Shown in pieces: positions 30,771 through 38,017 of a stretch of 48,438 nucleotides of DNA. The position numbers and the translations under genes are program-made. The notes beneath the pieces are model-generated. The model saw only the letters and a list, made by a program, of their open reading frames with translations. It was not told the DNA's origin and did not search any database. Source of the DNA: a virus; the IMG/VR virus record IMGVR_UViG_3300021440_000034, positions 1-48,438 of that record; one strand, 5' to 3'. How positions within the stretch are numbered: position 1 is the first letter of the stretch; each line of letters begins with the position of its first letter.

Positions 30771-31858
30771 GCAACGAAAACCAGCAGGGCCTCGCACGCG
30801 TCGCGCCGAGGGGAATCGTCGGGTGGGAGTCGCCAGAGTGGACCGAGGAGCGCATCGAGTTGATGCGGAAGGCCATCGCCCCGCCGACAGCGACACCAGC
30901 AGAGGTTGAGTTCTTCGTCGCGTGGTGCAAGCGCACCGGGCTCGACCCCTTCATCAAGCAGGCCTACCTCGTCGAGCGAAGCGCTCAGGACGCCCAGGGC
31001 AACTGGTCGAAGAAGCACGAGCCGCTCGCTGCCGAGACTGGCATGGCCGCGCGTGCCGACGCGCTGCCCGACTACCGCGGCATGCGGGCGGCTGCCGTCT
31101 ACGCCGGCGACGTCTTCGCGGTCGATGAGGAGACTCAGACCGTCTCTCACAAGTGGGACCTCGCCTCCCGCGCGAAGGCTGGCAACAAGGTGATCGGCGC
31201 CTGGGCGCACGTCCAGCGCGAAGGTCGCGTGGTGCCCATCACCTACCTCCCCATCGAGACTCGCATCGCGCGCAAGCGAGACGGGAGCGCCACGAAGTTC
31301 TGGGCGACGGACCCGGCCGGGATGCTGGTGAAGTGCGCTCGGGCTGATGCGCTGCGGCGGGCCTACCCCAACATCTTCGGAGGTGTCTTCATCCGAGAAG
31401 AGATGAGCGACGAGCGGGAGGTGGAAGCCGTCGAGCAGCCGCGGCGCATCGTCGACGCCGGCATCGGGAACCTCAAGGCGGTGGTGGCGAAGAAGGCCGA
31501 GGAGACCCGCGCGCCTCCGCCGGCGGAGCCCGCCCAGGTCGATCCCAACCCCGCCCCGCCCTCCCCGCCGAAGCCCGAGGAGAAGAAGGCCGAGGCCCCG
31601 CCGCCGGCGAAGGCTCCCGTCCTCCCCCTGCCCCTCGCTGAGGCCGTCTGGCGCTTCGGGGAGAAGAAGGGCCAGCCGCTGGCCCAGGCCACCGGCGTCG
31701 AACTGGCCGAGGCCAAGGCGAAGCTCCAGGGCGAGCTGAAGGCCTCCCCCAAGGCCCCCTGGCGCGACCAAGCGGTGGCCGCCCTGGCGGAGCTTGGGGC
31801 GGAGATCGAGCAGCGGGAGGCCGCCATGGCCGCCCAGGAGCCCGGTTCCGAGGGGTAA
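30767..31858 (+). CDS. bet: Bet/RecT-type single-strand annealing protein
   Basis: A 363-residue protein; the ATG at 30767 has AAGGAG six bases upstream. FFVAWCKRTGLDPFIKQAYLV (residues about 46-66; the F...CK.TGLDP...Q.Y motif), then an AETGMAARADALPDYRGMR part and MLVKCARADALRRAYPNIFGG (W..DPAGML.KCA.A.ALR.A.P) are signature blocks of the Bet family. A Pro/Ala-rich linker (about 235-290) leads to a helical C-terminal domain rich in Ala/Glu. It anneals complementary strands made by the exonuclease. The C-terminal linker could bind a host SSB. Strong family call. Confidence 0.86.
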   Translation: MSNENQQGLARVAPRGIVGWESPEWTEERIELMRKAIAPPTATPAEVEFFVAWCKRTGLDPFIKQAYLVERSAQDAQGNWSKKHEPLAAETGMAARADALPDYRGMRAAAVYAGDVFAVDEETQTVSHKWDLASRAKAGNKVIGAWAHVQREGRVVPITYLPIETRIARKRDGSATKFWATDPAGMLVKCARADALRRAYPNIFGGVFIREEMSDEREVEAVEQPRRIVDAGIGNLKAVVAKKAEETRAPPPAEPAQVDPNPAPPSPPKPEEKKAEAPPPAKAPVLPLPLAEAVWRFGEKKGQPLAQATGVELAEAKAKLQGELKASPKAPWRDQAVAALAELGAEIEQREAAMAAQEPGSEG

Positions 31859-31874
31859 CGGCTGCCCGTTTTCT

Positions 31875-31940
31875 CCCCAACTGGCCCCGAATCGGCGCCC
31901 GAAACATGGGCCTGATTCGGGGCTGTTGCGTTGGTTGGGG
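31875..31940 (+). promoter_or_regulatory. Long imperfect hairpin after the annealase gene
   Basis: Nested inverted repeats: CCCCAAC (31875-31881) with GTTGGGG (31934-31940), CCCCGAATC (31885-31893) with GATTCGGGG (31914-31922), GCCC (31897-31900) with GGGC (31908-31911). The tip loop is GAAACAT. It lies in the 195-bp gap 31859-32053 and has no T tract right after. Likely an RNA structure ending or tuning transcription into the next genes; a protein-bound site is another option. Confidence 0.5.
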
Positions 31941-32053
31941 ATTTTCTCCGCAGCTGCCCGGCTGGCCCTGGGGGCGGCCTCCCCAGACGCCGAGTTTCGA
32001 TGCCCAAACTTGGCGCGGTTACGGGTGGCACAGCACGCGCACTGAGAGCAGGC

Positions 32054-32440
32054 ATGACCAACAAGCCCACCGCCCGCCCACCCCTCACCACCCCGAAGCC
32101 GCAGCCCGGATTTGACCCAGTCTACCGGGCCGACAAGTCCCAGATCTACATCATCGGCCTCGACGCCAGCGGGGTGGTGAAGGTCAAGATCTACGGCCGC
32201 GATGTTCGGGCCGCAGGCAAGCCCCCGAGCGACTTCCGCGCCACCGCGGCCTCGGCCCACCGCCTCGCAGCGGCCTGCATCGATCGCGGACTCTGGGTGC
32301 ACACCACAAACGAGACCTGGGAGGTCGATGGCCGCAACGTCGCCCTGGTCTTCTGGGAGCCCACCGCCGCAGAGCTTGAGGACGGGACCATCGAGACCGT
32401 CGTCGAGACGATGAAGGAATCCATCCGCAGCCTCATTTAA
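32054..32440 (+). CDS. Unknown early protein
   Basis: A 128-residue protein starting MTNKPTARPPLTTPKPQPGF with a Pro-rich unstructured beginning. It then has an alpha/beta part (YRADKSQIYIIGLDASGVVKVKIYG; FRATAASAHRLAAACIDRG; ETWEVDGRNVALVFWEP; ETVVETMKESI). The ATG at 32054 is chosen over the open-frame start 31931, which lies in the hairpin region. High GC. Family not recognised. Confidence 0.6.
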   Translation: MTNKPTARPPLTTPKPQPGFDPVYRADKSQIYIIGLDASGVVKVKIYGRDVRAAGKPPSDFRATAASAHRLAAACIDRGLWVHTTNETWEVDGRNVALVFWEPTAAELEDGTIETVVETMKESIRSLI

Positions 32441-32467
32441 ACCACGCATCAACCACTGGAGCCAACC

Positions 32468-33796
32468 ATGCAGACCCCTCGCCCCACCCCCAGCAGCAAG
32501 TTTTTCGTCCAGACCGCCGAGCCCCTCCATGGCACCGTTCGCCAGACGGTGCGGCCGGTCATCCCGGAGCGCAGCCAGACCAGCCTCGGGCGCGACGCGG
32601 CCCTTCCGGTCGACACCGCGGCCCCCATGGGCGCCAGGATGCCCTGGCACGCCGTCTACAACGCCTGGGCCACCCGCATCACTGCGGAGGAGCTGGTCGA
32701 CGTCCAGATCGCCTACTACCGCACCCCCACCGCCACCGCGCCTCACGGGCTCTTCCTTCGCGAGACGGACGGGGCCTTCTGCCGGAAGGGCGGGGCCGAC
32801 GGGGCCCAGGCCTACCACCCGCGCGCCTGGGCGCAGCTGGTGAGCCTCCTCCTGCAGGAGTGCCCCTCCAAGCCACGCGGCGCGGCAGAGCCCTACCGCT
32901 GGCTCGGCCCGGCCACCCGCGCCGAGGTCTTCGCCCACCTCGTCGAGCGCAGCGAGCGCAAGGAGGGCCCCGGCCACGAGATCCTCCTCCGCAGCCACAT
33001 CGACCCCCGCTCGGGCCTTCGCGCTCTGCGCGCGGTGGTCAGCGGTCGGCACTCGGGCATCCACTTCGACGACGCCTCCCTGATGAAGGCCCTGGACGGG
33101 TGGATCGACCCCTCGGCCGGTGCGAGCTGCTGGCGCGGGGTGGACGAGACGGTCGGCCACGCCATCCTCGACACCGCTGGCGACTGCCGAGCGGTCCTCC
33201 ACTGGCGCAACAGCGAGACGGGCGCGGCCTCCCTGAGCTTCGGAGCCGGCTGCTACATCACCACCCTCGACGCGGTGGTTCGCGACGGACAGGTCCAGCG
33301 CAACGTCGACACCGAGGAGGTGCTGCAGCGCTCGGTCACCATCACCAGCGCGAACGACGCCACCCGCCGCAACCACACCCTTCCGCGCGCCAACCGCACC
33401 GAGGCCGAGCGGGCGGAGATCGCGAAGCAGCGCATGAGCGAGGACATCGCGAAGACGACCGACGCCAGCCGGAACCTCTGCCGCGCCTGGGGCAAGGCCC
33501 TGGAGACCTTCCTTCCTGGCTGGGCCACCCCGCAGCCCGAAGACCGGGCCACCTTCGCGCTCGTCCTCCTCGACGCCATCGCAGACCGCTCGGCGCGCAG
33601 CATCACCCGCGACGACCTTGAGGCCCTCAAGAAGGTGCTGACGGACGAGGACCGGCTGCGCTCGCTGCCCTTCGGCTCCGCTGCGCAGATCGCCGGCGCC
33701 TGGGCGGTGCTGGCCTCCCAGCAGGTGACGCACGAGGCCGCCGGCCACTACCAGATCGAGGCCGGCCGGTGGGTGCTGGAGGGCTTCGGCGGCTGA
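32468..33796 (+). CDS. Large early protein, weakly DUF932-like
   Basis: A 442-residue protein. LRALRAVVSGRHSGIHFDDA (residues about 180-200; L.ALRAVVS.R....DD..L...L) resembles the central block of DUF932-type phage/plasmid proteins, as do SLSFGAGCYITTLDAVV and an RRNHT segment near 295. The C-terminal third is helical. The middle has the highest GC of the window. The ATG at 32468 follows a CTGGAGCC leader. DUF932 proteins have unknown roles, sometimes linked to plasmid-like replication. Low-moderate confidence in the family. Confidence 0.6.
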   Translation: MQTPRPTPSSKFFVQTAEPLHGTVRQTVRPVIPERSQTSLGRDAALPVDTAAPMGARMPWHAVYNAWATRITAEELVDVQIAYYRTPTATAPHGLFLRETDGAFCRKGGADGAQAYHPRAWAQLVSLLLQECPSKPRGAAEPYRWLGPATRAEVFAHLVERSERKEGPGHEILLRSHIDPRSGLRALRAVVSGRHSGIHFDDASLMKALDGWIDPSAGASCWRGVDETVGHAILDTAGDCRAVLHWRNSETGAASLSFGAGCYITTLDAVVRDGQVQRNVDTEEVLQRSVTITSANDATRRNHTLPRANRTEAERAEIAKQRMSEDIAKTTDASRNLCRAWGKALETFLPGWATPQPEDRATFALVLLDAIADRSARSITRDDLEALKKVLTDEDRLRSLPFGSAAQIAGAWAVLASQQVTHEAAGHYQIEAGRWVLEGFGG

Positions 33797-33808
33797 CCTC
33801 GGCCACTC

Positions 33809-33829
33809 GCGGGAGGGCCCACCTCCCGC
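33809..33829 (+). terminator. Perfect GC-rich hairpin after 32468-33796
   Basis: GCGGGAGG (33809-33816) pairs fully with CCTCCCGC (33822-33829) around a five-base loop, 13 bases after the stop. There is no T tract, so it may be Rho-assisted or a 3' stabiliser. Confidence 0.45.
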
Positions 33830-33857
33830 TACCACCACCCGCAACAAAGAGGAGCAC

Positions 33858-34082
33858 ATGATCGACATCGCCCCGAGACTCTGTAGCCGATGCAGCCGGC
33901 CCAAAGGCCACCCAGGAGAGCACACGCCAGCCATGGCAGACCGCGTCTACGAGAACGCAGCGGAACTTTTTTGCGCGCTGGAGACGCTCGTCGACTCCAT
34001 TCGGCCGCCGCTGGACGCGCAAAGCATCGTCGCCAGGGCCATCGCGCTCCGGGTGATTCAGAAGTGCAGAGGAGGTGGGTGA
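33858..34082 (+). CDS. Small Cys-pair protein
   Basis: A 74-residue protein starting MIDIAPRLCSRCSRPKGHPG after an AGAGGAG site. CSRC..PKGH..EH (residues 9-22) is a possible zinc element; the rest is helical (YENAAELFCALETLVDSI). It overlaps the next gene (TGATG). Function unknown. Confidence 0.56.
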   Translation: MIDIAPRLCSRCSRPKGHPGEHTPAMADRVYENAAELFCALETLVDSIRPPLDAQSIVARAIALRVIQKCRGGG

Positions 34083-34306
34083 TGGGCTGCGAACGCTGCG
34101 GCACACCCCTGGGGCTGACGTCGACCGGCAAGCTCCGCAAGGACAAGCGCTTCTGCTCGCGAGGTGCCAGCAGGCGCAGATCGTCGACAACCGCCGGGTC
34201 GCGCGAAGCGCTCCCTGAGATCATCACGGAGATCGAGCAGGCGCACGGTCATCGCGCAGGCCTCGCGCTCCGCCGGGCGCTTCACGAGCTGGGGCTCCTG
34301 CCATGA
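34082..34306 (+). CDS. Small zinc-ribbon-like protein
   Basis: A 74-residue protein starting MGCERCGTPLGLTSTGKLRK, with CERC and then RFCS as a likely zinc ribbon, followed by a basic stretch (RRRSSTTAGSRE) and helices. The ATG at 34082 has AGGAGG six bases upstream. It overlaps both neighbours, suggesting coupled translation. Confidence 0.56.
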   Translation: MGCERCGTPLGLTSTGKLRKDKRFCSRGASRRRSSTTAGSREALPEIITEIEQAHGHRAGLALRRALHELGLLP

Positions 34307-34587
34307 CCCGTCCATGGCTCAGCGATGGGCCGCCCGACTCCTTCTGGGACCCGCCAGAGCCCAGCGGGCGCAGCGGCAAGGGCATGGAGTTCGTCGTCAC
34401 CCGCCCTGTCCCCTGGGTGGGCGAGCCCGACGACTTCGACAACATGGAGATGGAGGTCGAGGTCCTCTGCGAGTTCGACTGCGGTGCCCTCTGGGCTGCC
34501 CGCATGGGGAAAGTCGAAGTCGAGCTTGACCCGGCCGAGCAGGCCGAGGCAGAAGAGCAGTGGCAGGACCAGTCCAACGACTGGTAA
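34303..34587 (+). CDS. Acidic small protein, unknown
   Basis: A 94-residue acidic protein: Trp-rich start (RPWLSDGPPDSFWDPPEPSG), a middle strand part (MEMEVEVLCEFDCGALWAAR), and an acidic helical end (DPAEQAEAEEQWQDQSNDW). Strong acidity (many D/E) is a trait of DNA-mimic or regulatory proteins, but nothing more can be said. Ends 18 bases before the ParB gene. Confidence 0.55.
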   Translation: MTRPWLSDGPPDSFWDPPEPSGRSGKGMEFVVTRPVPWVGEPDDFDNMEMEVEVLCEFDCGALWAARMGKVEVELDPAEQAEAEEQWQDQSNDW

Positions 34588-34605
34588 CCCAAGGGAAGGA
34601 ACACC

Positions 34606-36336
34606 ATGGACGAGAAAGTGCGAAAGCTTCTGATCAAGGACGTGTCCGACAAGTTCGACGCCGTGCTGGCTTCGAAGGCTGGCGAGAAACCAAAGCCCTT
34701 CACCGAGACGCTGCAGGCCATCGTCACCGGAGAGACAGACGAGGCTCGCAAAGAGCGCGAGGAGAAGGTGGCCGCCCAGGTCGGCAGCGTCTTCGGGGAC
34801 CCATCTCCGGTGCGCATCATCGCCGTCGACGACCTCTCTGAGTCGCCGACCAATCCTCGCACCAGATTCGAGGGGCTCGATGAGCTCGGGGCCTCAATGC
34901 TGGCCGGCGTTCTGGTGCCCCTCATCGTTCGCCCGAAGTCGAACCAGCCGAGCGACAGCTACGAGATCATCGCTGGCCACCGGCGCTTCAGGGCCGCGAA
35001 GCTCGTCGGCATCTCGCACCTCCCGTGCGACGTCCGGAGCTTCACCGATGTGCAGGTGGTTGAAGCCCAGGCCATCGAGAACCTGCAGCGGGTAGACCTC
35101 GACGCCCTGGAGGAGGCGGCCAGCTACGAGTCGCTGCGCAAGCACGACTGGAGCGTTGAGCAGATCGCTTCCAAAACTGGACGAAGCCCCTCCCTGGTTC
35201 GCAGCCGCCTCCGCCTCCTGACGTTGGCCCCAGAGGCCATGGCGGCCCTGCGCGACGGTGTCCTGCCGCACTCGGTCGCCGTCCCGCTCTCCCGCATCCC
35301 CCATGCGAAACAGGCCGAGGCGGTGAAGGAGTTCAAGGCCGAGCAGAAGAGCCAGGGCAGCGTCAACGCCAGACAGGCCATCGACTGGCTACAGCGGGAC
35401 TTCACGCGCAACCTGAAGGGCGCCAGCTTCGACATCAAGGACGAAATGCTCGACACCGTGGCAGGCGCCTGCTCCACGTGCCCGAAGAACTCGGCCAACG
35501 GACAAGCTGGGTTCGAGGATCTCCAGGGCGCCGGGAAGGTGTGCACCGACGTCCAGTGCTTCAACGGCAAGGCCGAAGCAGCATGGGTGCAAACGTCTGC
35601 GAAGCTCAAAGAGGAGGGCTACGAGGTCCTCTCCAAGGCCGAGGGTGCCGAGTTGTTCCAGCACGGACACCTTGGCTATGACTCCAAGTTCGTCGAACTG
35701 TCTGTGGTCAACAACGAGGATCCGAAGCGGCGAAGCTGGGGCGAGTTGGTGGACAAGATGCCAGAGGACCAGCGCCCGATGGTGGTTGCTGCACCGGATC
35801 GCGACCTCAAGATTCACCACCTCGTCGAGCGCAAGAAGGTCGTCGAGAAGCTGGCAGACGGCGGAACCAAGTGGGCCCAGGAGAAGGTGGCAGAGAAGAA
35901 GAAGGCCACCAAGGAGCGGGTCAAGGAGCGAGAGCACAAGGAGGCCATCGAGTTGGAGAACGAGGTCTTGGCTGGACTCGCCTCCAGCATCGCCAGCAAG
36001 CTGATGCGGGTGGAGACGCTCAAACCAGTCTGGCACCTGCTGGCCTCGTACCTCGCCTACGACTACCTCCCAGCCGGCGTGCTCAAGGCGATGGGGCTCA
36101 AGGCCGATGACGTGCTGGAGGAGATCGACAAGGGCAAGGACTCAGAGTTCTTCGCGTCCCTGGTGCTGGCCATGTCGATGATTGAAGCGCCAGATCGCCA
36201 GGACGAAAAGCTCTTCGGACCATACATGAACAAGCTCGCCGGGCACTTCGATCTGAAGCTCAAGGACATCGAGGCTGCCAAACTGGAGGAGCGCGCCAAG
36301 GCCGCTGGCGAAGTGAAGCCCAGGAAGACCAAGTAG
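34606..36336 (+). CDS. ParB/RepB-like DNA-binding protein
   Basis: A 576-residue protein. SPTNPR (80-85), then GHRRFRA (124-130; the GxxRxxA CTP-binding motif of ParB) and ENLQRVDLDALEEAASY follow. A helix-turn-helix (WSVEQIASKTGRSPSLVRSRL, about 182-202) ends the core, as in ParB. It continues with Cys pairs (ACSTCPKN, CTDVQCFNG) and a long helical part rich in Lys/Glu. Phage ParB-like proteins of this kind exist with unknown role; a partition function needs a ParA, which I do not see here. It may clamp DNA or coat it. Leader CCAAGGGAAGGAACACCA. Confidence 0.78.
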   Translation: MDEKVRKLLIKDVSDKFDAVLASKAGEKPKPFTETLQAIVTGETDEARKEREEKVAAQVGSVFGDPSPVRIIAVDDLSESPTNPRTRFEGLDELGASMLAGVLVPLIVRPKSNQPSDSYEIIAGHRRFRAAKLVGISHLPCDVRSFTDVQVVEAQAIENLQRVDLDALEEAASYESLRKHDWSVEQIASKTGRSPSLVRSRLRLLTLAPEAMAALRDGVLPHSVAVPLSRIPHAKQAEAVKEFKAEQKSQGSVNARQAIDWLQRDFTRNLKGASFDIKDEMLDTVAGACSTCPKNSANGQAGFEDLQGAGKVCTDVQCFNGKAEAAWVQTSAKLKEEGYEVLSKAEGAELFQHGHLGYDSKFVELSVVNNEDPKRRSWGELVDKMPEDQRPMVVAAPDRDLKIHHLVERKKVVEKLADGGTKWAQEKVAEKKKATKERVKEREHKEAIELENEVLAGLASSIASKLMRVETLKPVWHLLASYLAYDYLPAGVLKAMGLKADDVLEEIDKGKDSEFFASLVLAMSMIEAPDRQDEKLFGPYMNKLAGHFDLKLKDIEAAKLEERAKAAGEVKPRKTK

Positions 36337-36732
36337 CTACTTTGGAGGTGGGAGCTTGGCCAGTCCGTAGCCGAGCCCCACCCCAGCCCCGGCAGCCAGC
36401 ACTCCCACGGTGACGATGGCCCACCACGCCACCGGAGTAATGGAGCCACGAAGGCTGGCGTTCTCCACTGCTTCGCGCTGGTGTCGCTTGGCCTCCGCGA
36501 TGGCGATGGCGGTGGGCAGCAGCAGGCCATCGACGGGCGCAGGCTCGCCGGCCCGAAGGATGATGGTTTCGCCAGCATCGGCCACCGGCGCGTCGGCATT
36601 CACCACCACGGTGTCGACCACCTCCACCAGCGGGGCGTCGGCCGCGGAGACTTCGACGGCGCCCTGGATGCCGCCGTCTTCCTGAGCGAAGGCCGGCAGC
36701 GACAGCAGCGCAACAAGGATGGCGAGCTTCAC
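36337..36732 (-). CDS. Signal-peptide and C-terminal TM protein in lysis cassette
   Basis: A 131-residue protein from GTG at 36732 (GTGA overlap with the holin-like gene). A signal peptide (LAILVALLSLPAFAQ) is followed by a Val/Asp-rich soluble part (VVDTVVVNADAPVADAGETI) and a C-terminal transmembrane helix (about 104-125; WWAIVTVGVLAAGAGVGLGYGL). In the lysis region it could be a spanin-like or holin-regulating protein, but it has no coiled coil and the membrane span is at the wrong end for a classic spanin. A longer frame to 36921 is antisense-like. Its stop abuts the ParB stop on the other strand. Confidence 0.62.
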   Translation of the reverse strand: MKLAILVALLSLPAFAQEDGGIQGAVEVSAADAPLVEVVDTVVVNADAPVADAGETIILRAGEPAPVDGLLLPTAIAIAEAKRHQREAVENASLRGSITPVAWWAIVTVGVLAAGAGVGLGYGLAKLPPPK

Positions 36733-37034
36733 GGCTTCACCTCGTCGAAGACCTTCTTGGCGTCTTCGATGGTCTTCACCTTGTCGGCCGCCGCATCGCC
36801 CGCCGCCTTGGCCGCGGCGAGCTTGGCGGTCACCGAGTTGGCCCCGCTCTGGAGGATGAAGGTGGCAAGCAGGCCCGCCACCATCGCGAGGTTCGCGTCG
36901 TCGATGGGTGGGATGTTCCACTTCGCCAGCAGGGGGTTGATGCCGAGGAGCGTCACGGCCCCAAGGATGGTGGTGAGGGCGCGCTTCAGCGAGGCCGGGT
37001 CATCGAGGTGCAGTGCTGCGAGCAGCTTCTCCAT
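36729..37034 (-). CDS. Holin-like membrane protein
   Basis: A 101-residue protein with two hydrophobic spans (about residues 19-36, ALTTILGAVTLLGINPLL, and 48-64, LAMVAGLLATFILQSGA), then a charged C-terminal tail rich in Lys/Ala. Size, two spans, a charged end and a place next to the endolysin fit a holin. It overlaps its neighbour by GTGA; leader AGGAGACACCC. Holins make the membrane lesion that releases the endolysin. Confidence 0.66.
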   Translation of the reverse strand: MEKLLAALHLDDPASLKRALTTILGAVTLLGINPLLAKWNIPPIDDANLAMVAGLLATFILQSGANSVTAKLAAAKAAGDAAADKVKTIEDAKKVFDEVKP

Positions 37035-37043
37035 GGGTGTCTC

Positions 37044-37589
37044 CTAGGCGTGGGTGAAGTAGCGGACCTGCGCGGCGCCGAATGACTGCGCCACGAGGCA
37101 GCGGCGGAAGTTATGGGCGCCGGCCGCGGCAATCCAGAGGTGGCCGTCGTCGGGCATGCCGACAGGCGCCGGGGTGCCGACGGCGACGTGCCCGATGCCG
37201 CCTGGGTTCGACCACGCCACCACCACCGGGTATCCGGCGTCGGCCGCGGCTCGCGCGGAGTGCTCGTCGCAGGACACCCAGCCGTTGCGCTGGCCGTGGT
37301 AGCCGGCGAGCCAGTCGATCATCGCGTTGGCGTCGAGTTCGACGATGCGGGGGGCGCCCTCCACCATCTTCAACTCACGCTGCGCCACCTCTGCCGCGAG
37401 GGCGCGAGTGACGTCGTTGACGAAGGTGTTGCACATGGTGTCGCCCTTGGCGTTGCGCTGGTAGCGGGCGTGTGTCTCGACGTCGAACTGGTCGATGATG
37501 CGGTCGAGGAGCTGCCGACTGCGTAGCGCTGCGCCGCTGGTGACGGGCGCGGTGACATGCCAGCAGGGGTCGGGGGAGAGCCAGTTCAT
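37044..37589 (-). CDS. Endolysin, CHAP/NlpC-P60-like cysteine peptidase
   Basis: A 181-residue protein. GDTMCNTFVNDV with Cys53 as probable nucleophile, GGIGHVAVG with His134, and GAHNF with Asn160 match a C...H...N/D triad of papain-like (CHAP) endolysins that cut peptidoglycan peptides. RIVELDANAMIDWLAGY between them is the insert. The overlap with the next gene (37586) and the holin-like gene downstream make a lysis cassette. No signal peptide, so release depends on the holin. It could equally be a structural peptidase, but the position supports lysis. Confidence 0.76.
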   Translation of the reverse strand: MNWLSPDPCWHVTAPVTSGAALRSRQLLDRIIDQFDVETHARYQRNAKGDTMCNTFVNDVTRALAAEVAQRELKMVEGAPRIVELDANAMIDWLAGYHGQRNGWVSCDEHSARAAADAGYPVVVAWSNPGGIGHVAVGTPAPVGMPDDGHLWIAAAGAHNFRRCLVAQSFGAAQVRYFTHA

Positions 37590-37978
37590 CGGCCACCGTC
37601 CAGAATGGGCACCGGCTTCGCCAGCTCCTCTGCTTTGCGCGACGGGCTGCCGGTCAAGATGGTTCTATAGAGCACATCGAATCGGTCGGCGTTGCGCTGC
37701 TCGACAGCCTCCTGCGCCCTCTTCATCGCCTGCATGTCTTCGCCGAGGGCGTCGACCTTCCGCTTGAGCGACTCCTGCTCCAGCTTGATGGGGGCGAGCC
37801 CTCCGTCCACCTTCTCGTGGACGCTATCCTCTAGCCGTGTCTGGGCGAGGACGACTGCGCCTCCACCACCCAGCAGGAGGATGAGCGCCATGACGGCCTC
37901 ACGCTTGAAGATGGTGTTGACGGCTGACCAGAGCAACCCAGTCAGCGTCGGCGCCTTCTCTTCCTTCTCGTCGCTCAT
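37586..37978 (-). CDS. Membrane coiled-coil protein (i-spanin/XhlA-like)
   Basis: A 130-residue protein with an acidic N-terminus, one transmembrane helix (about 31-45; AVMALILLLGGGGAVVLAQ), then a coiled coil (KLEQESLKRKVDALGEDMQA and MKRAQEAVEQRN) and a Pro-rich end. N-in, one TM, periplasmic coiled coil is the plan of i-spanins; XhlA-like proteins look similar. No o-spanin lipoprotein was found nearby unless 36337-36732 acts as partner. First gene of the lysis cassette. Confidence 0.6.
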   Translation of the reverse strand: MSDEKEEKAPTLTGLLWSAVNTIFKREAVMALILLLGGGGAVVLAQTRLEDSVHEKVDGGLAPIKLEQESLKRKVDALGEDMQAMKRAQEAVEQRNADRFDVLYRTILTGSPSRKAEELAKPVPILDGGR

Positions 37979-38017
37979 GGCCTCAGAGGGTACACGCCGG
38001 GGTGGGTGGCTGTCACC

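Noticed and set aside
30746-33934. 1062-codon open frame on the minus strand
   Set aside because: It runs opposite to the annealase and the two following genes and has Arg/Gly/Leu/Ala-rich composition typical of antisense frames in high-GC DNA. The plus-strand genes have motifs and ribosome sites.
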